From contig NZ_CP046401.1 of the NCBI RefSeq assembly GCF_009762775.1, forward strand, positions 4,550,001 to 4,614,000: a DNA stretch of 64,000 bases, read 5' to 3'. This stretch comes from Maribellus comscasis. GTDB taxonomy: Bacteria; Bacteroidota; Bacteroidia; Bacteroidales; Prolixibacteraceae. Below are positions 34,839 through 42,998 of the stretch, piece by piece. Position 1 is the first letter of the stretch. Every line of letters begins with the position of its first letter. Under the pieces are notes generated by a model. The model did no database searches, was not told the DNA's origin, and saw only the letters and a list, made by a program, of their open reading frames with translations. Position numbers and translations under genes: made by a program.

Positions 34839-35354
34839 ATGAAAAGAATCGGACTCCTTTCTGATACTCATGGTTTTATACATCCACGGTTATTTGCGTT
34901 TTTTGAAAATGTAGATGAAATATGGCATGCCGGGGATTTCGGGAACATTGAAATTGCTGATCGTTTGGCTGATTTTAAGCCATTGAAAGGAGTGTACGGA
35001 AATATTGACGGGCAGGATATTCGGGTAGTTTATCCGCTTCACCAGCGGTTTAAGTGTGAAGATGTAAACATTTGGATGACCCACATTGGTGGTTATCCCG
35101 GGCGTTATGAAAAATATGTAATGCCCGAAATTTTCAGACATCCGCCTGATTTGTTTATCAGCGGACATTCCCATATTTTAAAAGTGATTTTTGACAAAAA
35201 ATTAAATTTTCTGCATATGAATCCCGGAGCCGCCGGATTAAAAGGATTCCACAAAGTGTTAACCGCTTTGCGTTTTGTAGTTGACGGAAAAAATATGCGC
35301 GACCTCGAAATATGGGAAATGGAAAAACCTAAAAAATTAATCCATGAGTTATGA
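34839..35354 (+). CDS. YfcE/MJ0936 family metallophosphoesterase
   Basis: This 171-residue cytosolic phosphoesterase has all metal-site motifs in order: LLSDTHG near residue 6, HAGDFGN near 31, GVYGNID near 52, ISGHSH near 110 and MNPGAAG near 127. Characterised members hydrolyse phosphodiester or other phosphate bonds with broad specificity. It overlaps the following gene by four bases (ATGA), so the two are coupled. Confidence 0.92.
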   Translation: MKRIGLLSDTHGFIHPRLFAFFENVDEIWHAGDFGNIEIADRLADFKPLKGVYGNIDGQDIRVVYPLHQRFKCEDVNIWMTHIGGYPGRYEKYVMPEIFRHPPDLFISGHSHILKVIFDKKLNFLHMNPGAAGLKGFHKVLTALRFVVDGKNMRDLEIWEMEKPKKLIHEL

Positions 35355-35800
35355 AAATTAAAATTCATCATTTTTTTGATATCATTCGTGATTTTGGCAT
35401 CGCCAAGGAATTTAATCCGCATCCGTATAAACATTCCTATCATAAAGTAGCGGAAATAGTCTGGCAGCATCCTGAAACAGAAGTTGAGATTGTAGTTGGA
35501 GCCGACGGTGTTTGCGAAGGGTGTATTCATTTGGTGGAAACTTCATGCAACGATATAATTACTCACCGGAAAGATTTTACGCTGAAAGAGGAGTTTAATA
35601 ATTATTTGGATTCCCGGATTATTGAAGTTTGCGGAATTGATGTTTCAAAAAAATACAGTTTTAAATCGCTGCTACAGTTTTCAGAAGAATATGTCGAAAA
35701 TATGAAGTTCATATACGAGGGGAACGACATTGCACACACGGCAAAGCGAAAAGAGAATGTGCAAAAAGGGCTGAAAATTTATTCAGCTAAAGTGCTGTAA
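35351..35800 (+). CDS. DUF1284-like cysteine/histidine protein
   Basis: This 149-residue protein begins MKIKIHHFFDIIRDFG and has a Cys-rich centre (DGVCEGCIHLVETSC near residues 56-71) and several histidines (HPYKHSYHK). This layout resembles the DUF1284 family, in which an N-terminal HH motif and central C-x2-C are conserved and may bind iron or an Fe-S cluster. The match is from motif memory and is not exact. It is coupled to the phosphoesterase at 34839. Confidence 0.55.
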   Translation: MKIKIHHFFDIIRDFGIAKEFNPHPYKHSYHKVAEIVWQHPETEVEIVVGADGVCEGCIHLVETSCNDIITHRKDFTLKEEFNNYLDSRIIEVCGIDVSKKYSFKSLLQFSEEYVENMKFIYEGNDIAHTAKRKENVQKGLKIYSAKVL

Positions 35801-36466
35801 TCAAAGTTGAAACATCTCTTCCCAGAGACGGTTGAACTCGGTTTGGTATTGTTTAACAATATCAAAGTTAGAGGTTGCAAGTAAATTTTCCTGGTTATGT
35901 TTGGTCGCTGTGTAGGTCCAGTTGAAACTGCCGGTAATTACAATTCTGTTATCAATGATTCCGAATTTGTTGTGCATGTGATAGTGCGAATGGTCGGTTT
36001 TTATTTGAATGCCAGCCTTTTTTAATTTCATAATCACCGAGCCGTGATCCAAAATTTTTTCATCGTCAGTAATTATTCTGACCCGCATTTTTCGTTTTTG
36101 GCAAGCCAGGATTTGTCGTGCCAGTTCGTAATCAGTAATCGTAAAAACACACAAGTCAACCGACAAACGCGCTTCTCGCAACAGTTTCTCTATCGATTCT
36201 TTGATGCCGTTTCCGGGACTAAAAAAAACACGGTTAAAACTAAAACTATATTTGTCGATAATTTGAAAACATTTTTCCAGCCATAAAATTATTTGTTCGG
36301 GAGATTTTGACGCTTCCAGAAATTTTGCCCGTTCAAAAAGTTGGGTTCGCAATTCTCCTCTTTCTTTCCGGTTGAGTTTGTTTATTTGCTGAATGATTCT
36401 CAGATGAGGCTTTTCGCTTTGCAGAGTGTCAAAGTGAGTGACAAAATATTTTATGGCAGACTTCAT
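35801..36466 (-). CDS. Phospholipase D-like domain protein
   Basis: This 221-residue protein has one HKD motif, HNKFGIID, near residue 165 and the preceding ESIEKLLREARLSVDLCVFTITD segment. The SFNWTYTATKHNQENLL stretch completes the single-HKD site. Single-HKD proteins act as dimers and include nucleases and lipid enzymes. No signal peptide is seen, so a nuclease-like or regulatory role is more probable. It overlaps prmA by four bases (ATGA) on the same strand. Confidence 0.85.
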   Translation of the reverse strand: MKSAIKYFVTHFDTLQSEKPHLRIIQQINKLNRKERGELRTQLFERAKFLEASKSPEQIILWLEKCFQIIDKYSFSFNRVFFSPGNGIKESIEKLLREARLSVDLCVFTITDYELARQILACQKRKMRVRIITDDEKILDHGSVIMKLKKAGIQIKTDHSHYHMHNKFGIIDNRIVITGSFNWTYTATKHNQENLLATSNFDIVKQYQTEFNRLWEEMFQL

Positions 36467-37308
36467 TTTTCGATTTTGGTAAAGGCATGAGCAACCCAGT
36501 TGTTTTTTATTTTGTATCCGGAATCTTTTAACCCAAACTCTTCAGCCCGCTTTTTTATGGCCATAATATCATTTTTATAAAAACCACTCAGGAACACTTT
36601 CCCTTTTGTGTTTAAACATCTTGAATATGCGGGAAGATCGGCCAGCAATACATTTCGTTGAATATTAGCGAAAATAAAATCGTAGGTATCTTCTCCGAGC
36701 AAGGAAACGTCGCCCAGTTTTACTTCAATATTCTCAATCCGGTTTAACGTTGTGTTTTCCTGAGTTCCTTTAAACGACCATTCATCAATGTCAATCGCAG
36801 TGATATTTTTTGCGCCTTTCATCGAAGCAAGTATTCCAAGGATTCCGGTCCCGCAGCCCATGTCGAGAACAGTTTTATTCTCAACGTTATTTTCGAGGAT
36901 ATATTCCAGCATCATGGATGTCGTTTCGTGGTTTCCGGTGCCAAAAGCCATGTTGGGTTCAATCACAATTTCATGTTTGGCCTCAGGATAATCAGTATGG
37001 AAAGGTGCCCGAACAACGCATTCTTGGGCTACAATCAACGGTTTGAAATAGTTTTTTTCCCATTCCTCGTTCCAATTGCGGTCTTCAATTTTTTCAGAAA
37101 GAATTTCGAATTTAAAGTTTTCAGAAAATGGTTCCAGTACCATTTCTACAGTTTCTTCCTGAAACAGGTTTTCAGGAAGAAAAGCTTCAAAGCCTGTTTC
37201 GGTATTTATAAAACTTTCAAAACCACTTTCGCCCAGCTGAGATGTTAATATATCACTCAGCCACTCTTCAAAAGGAGAAATATTTACGGTAACTTTCCGG
37301 TAATCCAT
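36463..37308 (-). CDS. prmA: Ribosomal protein L11 methyltransferase
   Basis: PrmA trimethylates ribosomal protein L11 using S-adenosylmethionine. The 281-residue protein has the class I SAM fold with VLDMGCGTGILGI near residue 150 and AIDIDEWSFKG, the FANIQRNVL active-site segment, and the N-terminal substrate domain with PFEEWLSDI. It is probably expressed from a promoter in 37309-37345. It is followed by the phospholipase-like gene in overlap. Confidence 0.93.
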   Translation of the reverse strand: MDYRKVTVNISPFEEWLSDILTSQLGESGFESFINTETGFEAFLPENLFQEETVEMVLEPFSENFKFEILSEKIEDRNWNEEWEKNYFKPLIVAQECVVRAPFHTDYPEAKHEIVIEPNMAFGTGNHETTSMMLEYILENNVENKTVLDMGCGTGILGILASMKGAKNITAIDIDEWSFKGTQENTTLNRIENIEVKLGDVSLLGEDTYDFIFANIQRNVLLADLPAYSRCLNTKGKVFLSGFYKNDIMAIKKRAEEFGLKDSGYKIKNNWVAHAFTKIEK

Positions 37309-37334
37309 TTTCGATTTGTTTTTCGCGAAGGTAT

Positions 37335-37371
37335 AAAAAAACAGCCACTCAATTTTGAATGACTGTTTTTT
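37335..37371 (-). terminator. Intrinsic terminator after the DUF4857 operon
   Basis: On the minus strand a stem of AAACAGTCATTCAA with TTGAGTGGCTGTTT (two G-U pairs) ends in a run of seven T, then TATACC. On the plus strand the same pairs would be C-A mismatches, so it acts for the minus-strand operon ending at 37390. Confidence 0.75.
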
Positions 37372-37389
37372 GATAATAGGTAATATTGA

Positions 37390-38628
37390 TTAATCGAAAA
37401 ATTTATTTGGAAAAATATTTACTGCTAGAAATCCAAAGATTCCTGAGACTCCGATAATGATAAAGTCAATAATATTTTTCTTTAATTCAAGATTTCTTTT
37501 TTTAATGATTACAAATTGCACTCCGATGAGTAACACGCTCAACACCAACCAATACAGTGAGGAATTGAATGTGGTATAGAAACGGATAAAATTTGAATCA
37601 GAATCGGTCATGCTGATTTGACCGGGGAAAAGTGCCTGAATAATTTTTCCTTCGCTCCTGTCTTCCCTTGCGGGCCAGGTTTCGTAGTAATCATTCACAT
37701 TTTTATAGTTTGCGTCAAGGGCATACACTTTAACAAAGTCGTCGCCACTGACGATTATGTTGTAATGAAATAAGTCGCTGTATATTCGGATTTGGTTTTT
37801 AGCCGGATCAATGTTTTCCACGGGAAATTTTATGAGTTCATATTCATCTTGTGTGAGAATATACAGCTCATTATTTGTAGAAAACAAGTAGGCATAAAAA
37901 TTTTTATTACGAAAATCGACACAACTGATGTATTTAAATTTCATTCCCCCGGGAAGCTTCACCTTTTCAACAAAAGGTTCCCCTTCTATCATTTTAATGT
38001 GAAAAAGCTGATCCTTTGAGTCAACCACCAGGTATCCCTCATCACAAGATTTTCGTGTGGTTGGAATTCCGTTTATCGATTTTGCCGGAAATTCAAAACC
38101 CCGGTTGTACAATACAGCTGAAAACATTTGGCTTTTTTCTTCCAGGATTTTGTTGGATTTAGCATCCACAAATTCCATTCTCCAGCTAATTCGGAAATAG
38201 TCTTCAGGCATTTCCAGGTTAGCCCTTCCCGATTCCGCTTCAAAAAGAGGAAACAGTTTTTGTGTCGGGCTGTCAAGGTCTTCGGGCTGTACACGGAAGG
38301 TTGAACGGTTCATGCTGATTTCATGGGTGTCCATTTCCACTCCATTAATGGAATCGGGCATCGTGTTCGACATCAACAACTGCCTTACATAAAGAAATGG
38401 AAGTTTTTCTTCGTATTCTTCGCGTGTATAGTTATTTCCACGGGTGTCCTGACGCATCAGGCCATCTTCGCCTGACCGCTGAATCATAAAATCGTTTTCA
38501 ATGCAACTGTACATTACAAACGGAACCCGTATCGGTTTTGAAAAAGCCATCCAGTAGAGTTTTGGTATTCCGATAGAAAACCCGACAATGGCAATAACTA
38601 CTAATATATATCTGCTTATTTTTACCAT
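37390..38628 (-). CDS. DUF4857 membrane protein
   Basis: This 412-residue protein has an N-terminal helix (about residues 6-26), a large extracytoplasmic beta-rich region to about 350 and two C-terminal helices (near 357-377 and 387-404). The family appears in Bacteroidota ABC gene clusters and is of unknown function. It is the last gene of the 11-gene run that follows the ECF sigma factor, two bases from the permease. A role as the envelope partner of the ABC transporter is inferred. Confidence 0.75.
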   Translation of the reverse strand: MVKISRYILVVIAIVGFSIGIPKLYWMAFSKPIRVPFVMYSCIENDFMIQRSGEDGLMRQDTRGNNYTREEYEEKLPFLYVRQLLMSNTMPDSINGVEMDTHEISMNRSTFRVQPEDLDSPTQKLFPLFEAESGRANLEMPEDYFRISWRMEFVDAKSNKILEEKSQMFSAVLYNRGFEFPAKSINGIPTTRKSCDEGYLVVDSKDQLFHIKMIEGEPFVEKVKLPGGMKFKYISCVDFRNKNFYAYLFSTNNELYILTQDEYELIKFPVENIDPAKNQIRIYSDLFHYNIIVSGDDFVKVYALDANYKNVNDYYETWPAREDRSEGKIIQALFPGQISMTDSDSNFIRFYTTFNSSLYWLVLSVLLIGVQFVIIKKRNLELKKNIIDFIIIGVSGIFGFLAVNIFPNKFFD

Positions 38629-38630
38629 AA

Positions 38631-39305
38631 TTACATTTCTCCTTTTCTAAAGCGGTATCCTGAAAATAGAAGTGAAATACTTAATACAACCGTAAATAAT
38701 ATGAGCAGAGGCAGTGCCGGGGCGTAACCACCGGTTTCGGCCGATTCCAGATAAATAGGTACAAAGGCCCCTGCAACAATAATATACATAAAACGGTATT
38801 TCCACACTGGTTCCAACACAATAAGGGCTACCAAAAAATAAACAACAAATCCGCACAGAAACCAGGGCGCGGTAGAAACCAAGGTTGCAATGATGATTTC
38901 AGAAGGGAAAAACAAGAGGCTTAAAGACGTAAACAATAAGAACATAATTACATCTATGGCCAGCAGGCAAATCGTGCCAAAGAGCATCATCATCAGCAGC
39001 ACTTTGTTTTCATTCAAAGGCAAATGAAAAGTCAATTTTATTCTTTTGTTTACAGTTTCCGGAAAATATTGAGCAACAGCAACCGCCAGTGCCCCAAGTA
39101 CTGGAATAAATTTGAAAAGCCCGTAGCCAAAGAACTGGTATCCCTGAAAAAGAATAAAGTACCAGTAGTTGGTAGCTTCGTTAAAAACCAAATCGTGTTG
39201 TACTTTTAGAAAAATATTCCCAACGGCCAGTATTCCCAAGCCGCCAAATATAATGACTACCCATCGGATTTTTAGCCATTCTTTATATATCACTGATTTC
39301 CACAT
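38631..39305 (-). CDS. ABC transporter permease subunit
   Basis: This 224-residue membrane protein has about six helices and begins MWKSVIYKEWLKIRW, the typical start of ABC-2-like permeases that pair with a separately encoded ATPase. Helix motifs FKFIPVLGALAVAVAQYF and LPLNENKVLLMMM fit the ABC-2/DUF-type family. It lies four bases after the ATPase gene and two bases before the DUF4857 gene. Direction and substrate are not evident. Confidence 0.85.
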   Translation of the reverse strand: MWKSVIYKEWLKIRWVVIIFGGLGILAVGNIFLKVQHDLVFNEATNYWYFILFQGYQFFGYGLFKFIPVLGALAVAVAQYFPETVNKRIKLTFHLPLNENKVLLMMMLFGTICLLAIDVIMFLLFTSLSLLFFPSEIIIATLVSTAPWFLCGFVVYFLVALIVLEPVWKYRFMYIIVAGAFVPIYLESAETGGYAPALPLLILFTVVLSISLLFSGYRFRKGEM

Positions 39306-39309
39306 ATTT

Positions 39310-40194
39310 TTAATATTTTCCGGTTAAACCAATAAACGCATCTTCCAGTCCCATTTCCACTTTTTGAAAGTTGACGTGGGCAATGCCGTTTTTTGAAAGG
39401 AAATTCTTTACAAAATCTTCTGTTTCATAAGTATACAATTCCACTTTGTTATGTACCTTTTCGAAGTTGGCAACAAAGTCTTCATTTGAAAGATTAATTT
39501 CCGGATTTTCAAGTTCAAAATAGAACTGCTTGAATTCCCGCATAAAATCATTTACGTTTCGTTGCGCCAGAACCCGGTTGTAATCCATAATCAGTACATC
39601 GTCGATTAAACGTTCCATATCCTGAATGATATGCGATGTGGTAAAAATGGTTTTGTTTTTCGATTTTGCATATTCGCGCAGATAGTCGATAAATAACCGC
39701 CGGTAACCCGGGTCGAGCCCCATGGAGAAATCATCTAGAATCAGTAAATCCGGATCCTGTGCCAGAATCAGACCGAGAGCCACCTGTGAACGTTGTCCGC
39801 AAGACATTGACGAAATTTTTTGTTTGGGTGTTACCTTTAATTTCGACATCAGTTCCCAGTAAGGTTCGTTATTCCATTTCGGATAAAAACCGGAGTAGAA
39901 TTTTTCGATTTGATGGATATTCATAAAAGAATACTGAATATGTCCCTCAATCAAAAAACCGATCCGGGCCTTGTTTTCCGGTGAAAGATGTTGCGTGTTT
40001 TCACCGTAAATTAAACATTCACCGCTGCGGGGCTGTAAAAATCCATTTAAAATGTTTATCGTTGTTGTTTTTCCTGCGCCGTTTTTTCCGAGAAGTCCCA
40101 GTATACTTCCTTCCCGAACATTGATATTCAGGTTTTCGTAAACCAGCTTTTTCCCGTAATAATGGGTCAGGTTTCTACATTCAATAGCGTTCAT
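39310..40194 (-). CDS. ABC transporter ATP-binding protein
   Basis: This 294-residue ATPase has Walker A GLLGKNGAGKTT near residue 36, the signature region MSCGQRSQVALGLILA (SCGQ in place of SGGQ), Walker B DLLILDDF and a later TSHIIQDM switch His. The C-terminal extension resembles drug-export ABC-2 ATPases. The signature Gly-to-Cys change is a substitution of note but may still support ATP hydrolysis. It lies 10 bases from the barrel gene and four from the permease. Confidence 0.92.
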   Translation of the reverse strand: MNAIECRNLTHYYGKKLVYENLNINVREGSILGLLGKNGAGKTTTINILNGFLQPRSGECLIYGENTQHLSPENKARIGFLIEGHIQYSFMNIHQIEKFYSGFYPKWNNEPYWELMSKLKVTPKQKISSMSCGQRSQVALGLILAQDPDLLILDDFSMGLDPGYRRLFIDYLREYAKSKNKTIFTTSHIIQDMERLIDDVLIMDYNRVLAQRNVNDFMREFKQFYFELENPEINLSNEDFVANFEKVHNKVELYTYETEDFVKNFLSKNGIAHVNFQKVEMGLEDAFIGLTGKY

Positions 40195-40204
40195 TCAATT
40201 TTTA

Positions 40205-41776
40205 TTAAAAGTTCATTCCAAGTTTTACCTCAAAAATTGTTGATGTTGGATTTCCCGGAAGATCGGAAATCGTGTGTTTAATCCCTGCCTCAGTAAAGGC
40301 CTGAATGGGATTTTGATAAAAATATATGTTTCTCCCGGCTTTTGCAGAAGCACCAAAAAGCAAAAGTCCGGAGTTAAAATATTCATAGTCGTGGTTGACA
40401 AAATCAGTGTTTACAGTTGACAGCAAATCTTCATCGTCGATAATTTCCAGTTTGTCGTTAAATCCTTTTCGGTATCCGCCGTCAAAACTTAATACTAAAT
40501 CTCCTTTGTTAAATTGAAATCCTTTCTCGAATTGAGCATTTATATACAGCAGATTTAATTTTTGCCTGTTAAACTCGGGTACAAAATAGTAAGTGTTTTC
40601 GCTTGAGTTTAACTTTCCTGAAAGCGTTGCACCCCAGTTAAAATGGTTTTTGTCAATAATTTTATACCAGGAATAATCAAATCCATATTCATTTTCTTTA
40701 TGCCAGTAAAGTGTATATTTGGCCGCTGTTGACCATTGATAAGAAACGGCTTCAAGCTTGGGTTCAACAACAGGCTCGTGTCCGTACAGACGTTTGTCGT
40801 TAAAATACAGTCTCAGTTTTTTTATTTTTTTGCTTTCCGGTGAAAATAGAAAAGTGGAGGAAACATCGGTATTAAATTTTTCGAGCAATACTACCTGCAA
40901 CGGGTAGGTTTCACCTCTTTTTATGTCGGTGGTTTTTTTATAAAAATTTACTTCGGTAAGGTTTTTCATCTCCCTCCCGTTAAAATTAAACTGCAAACCG
41001 CCTCCTAACTGATTTGAGATGTGGACCCGATCGTCAAATTCCGGAGTGGAACTGTAAACACCCATCCCTTTAAAATGAAAGATATAGAATGTTTTACTTG
41101 TTACAGTTGAAACCTCAATGTCTTCCTTACTGCCTAGATAGCGGAAATTTGCACCCAGTTTAATTTTGTCAAAATCGAAAATTACTGCAGGGGAAATATC
41201 AAAAGTTGTGATGGTGTTTTCGGGTCTTGGATCTTTGCGTTTTGCGCCAACACCGGTTGTATAGTTTACATCGAATCCAAAAGAGAATTTGTTGTTTACC
41301 TGATAGGCACCTTTCCCTTCCATAATAAAATATTCTTTGGAATAATCTCCGCCGATGGAGTCTCCCACGATGTATGGATTGTCGTTGTACGGCTCCATTA
41401 CCTGTACCCATTTTGTATTTTTTTCCTGCTGGCTGAAATAGTTAAACTTCCCATAGAATTTCCATTTGTTGAGATTTACATAACCGTCAGTAAAAAATCC
41501 GGTCTGAAACCGGGCATCTCCTTCCTGAAACAGATGGTAATATTTATCCTGTATTTCAGAATAAACCGCCGCTGAAGCAATTCTGCTGTCGCAACCAAAA
41601 TAGACTAATGCAGCAGCATTTTTTGATTCCGACCATGGAGTTTGCAGTAGCATTATTTGTTTGGTTGTTACCGAGTTACAATCTTTTACAGAATCGACTG
41701 GCTGAGCTGCCACATAAAGTGGGGCAAAAAATACCAGCGGTATAAAAAGCAATATAATATTTCTGAAAAGTTTCAT
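40205..41776 (-). CDS. DUF6850 outer-membrane beta-barrel protein
   Basis: This 523-residue protein has a signal peptide (LLFIPLVFFAPLYVAAQ) and many alternating strands ending in EVKLGMNF, the terminal Phe expected for a barrel. It matches the DUF6850 barrels that often follow DUF4876 lipoproteins next to TonB receptors in Bacteroidota. Its role is unknown; it could be a second outer-membrane channel or assembly partner of the receptor. Spacing is five bases after the DUF4876 gene. Confidence 0.75.
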   Translation of the reverse strand: MKLFRNIILLFIPLVFFAPLYVAAQPVDSVKDCNSVTTKQIMLLQTPWSESKNAAALVYFGCDSRIASAAVYSEIQDKYYHLFQEGDARFQTGFFTDGYVNLNKWKFYGKFNYFSQQEKNTKWVQVMEPYNDNPYIVGDSIGGDYSKEYFIMEGKGAYQVNNKFSFGFDVNYTTGVGAKRKDPRPENTITTFDISPAVIFDFDKIKLGANFRYLGSKEDIEVSTVTSKTFYIFHFKGMGVYSSTPEFDDRVHISNQLGGGLQFNFNGREMKNLTEVNFYKKTTDIKRGETYPLQVVLLEKFNTDVSSTFLFSPESKKIKKLRLYFNDKRLYGHEPVVEPKLEAVSYQWSTAAKYTLYWHKENEYGFDYSWYKIIDKNHFNWGATLSGKLNSSENTYYFVPEFNRQKLNLLYINAQFEKGFQFNKGDLVLSFDGGYRKGFNDKLEIIDDEDLLSTVNTDFVNHDYEYFNSGLLLFGASAKAGRNIYFYQNPIQAFTEAGIKHTISDLPGNPTSTIFEVKLGMNF

Positions 41777-41781
41777 TACGT

Positions 41782-42987
41782 TTAATTCGCTGAAATTATA
41801 CCAGGCTGTGGTTCCTGATTAGTTAAAAAGTCCTCTGCTGAATTGTTGGTATCCTGGTAAACTACACGTCCGTCAATTACTTCCTTAACTTTTCGGCGAA
41901 TGGAAACACCTTCAAGTGAACCCCGTGTTTGAATATAGCTTACATCGATTTCGTTGGGCAGGCGTTTATATACTCCACGATCATCCAGTATTGGATTTTC
42001 AACGCCATCTATCACCCAACTTTTGGGTACCATAAAACAGCTAAAAATGCTTCCCGGTGCCTGATAGTAGTTATCCGGATTTGTAAAGATAGATTCAATA
42101 TCGTCGCTGGGAAGACGGAATAAAATACTTGGTGTTCCACGCTGGTCGAACGACATAGCTGAACCAATAGTTATTCTTTGCATAAGTATGTTTGGAACCG
42201 ACGGGATGTCAACATATTTTCCGTCTTCTACATAAAGTTCCCAGTCGGCATTGGAAAGATCAATGGAATTTGGATTTCCGTTTGGATCGTCTTTATGGTT
42301 TAGTCCTGACAATGCAACAACAAAAGATTCACCTGGTTGAATGGGATGTTCCTGCCCTGAGCCCGGAACAATCGGAACAAAACTCCAAACCGGAAGCCTG
42401 TCCAGAAGGTCTCCGTTTTCGTCAACATAGGGTGTTGGACGGAAAGTGGTATTCGGATATAGTATCCCAAAACACAATCCGTCGGCATACAATAAATCCG
42501 CTGAGTTATTATAAATTTCGTAAAACTTATCGGCGCCATAACTTTCTTCCTCCGGGGTTCTTGAGCCGGAAACATATAACTCTTTAATTACAAATCCTTC
42601 ACTTTGAATGGAATAGTCGGTTTGAATGGTTAGCGTTTCGCCAGAGTCGGTGATAACCACACCTGTTAGCGCCCCATTAAAAAGGATGGTCTTGCGCGTT
42701 GGGTAGTTGTCTATTTCAATCTCATGTTCTTCTGTAAGCGACACCATCACATCATAGTTCCCCCCGCGGACTTCGAATGTTGCGAGGCCTGATTCGTCGG
42801 TTAAGTTTTCGTATTCCCTGTTGGTTTGTACGTTCGTTATTTTTACGGTTGCGTTCCCGATTGGAGCACCTTCACTAAATTCTACCGGATATTTTACCAG
42901 AACTTTTAGCTCCAGGGTTGAAGGTACGTTGTACACATCAGTACAACCGGCTACAATTACGAGTAGGAAAATTAAATACTTTTTCAC
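41782..42987 (-). CDS. DUF4876 lipoprotein
   Basis: This 401-residue protein starts MKKYLIFLLVIVAGC, a lipobox with Cys near residue 15, so it should be exposed on the outer membrane. Early residues form an Ig/CNA-B-like domain (KVLVKYPVEFSEGAPIGNATVKI, GLATFEVRGGNYDV), and the later part holds strand-rich DUF4876 sequence. By position, 11 bases after the TonB receptor gene, it may work like a SusD- or HmuY-type substrate-binding partner. That is inference, and the ligand is unknown. Confidence 0.8.
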   Translation of the reverse strand: MKKYLIFLLVIVAGCTDVYNVPSTLELKVLVKYPVEFSEGAPIGNATVKITNVQTNREYENLTDESGLATFEVRGGNYDVMVSLTEEHEIEIDNYPTRKTILFNGALTGVVITDSGETLTIQTDYSIQSEGFVIKELYVSGSRTPEEESYGADKFYEIYNNSADLLYADGLCFGILYPNTTFRPTPYVDENGDLLDRLPVWSFVPIVPGSGQEHPIQPGESFVVALSGLNHKDDPNGNPNSIDLSNADWELYVEDGKYVDIPSVPNILMQRITIGSAMSFDQRGTPSILFRLPSDDIESIFTNPDNYYQAPGSIFSCFMVPKSWVIDGVENPILDDRGVYKRLPNEIDVSYIQTRGSLEGVSIRRKVKEVIDGRVVYQDTNNSAEDFLTNQEPQPGIISAN

Positions 42988-42998
42988 GTCATTTAAAT

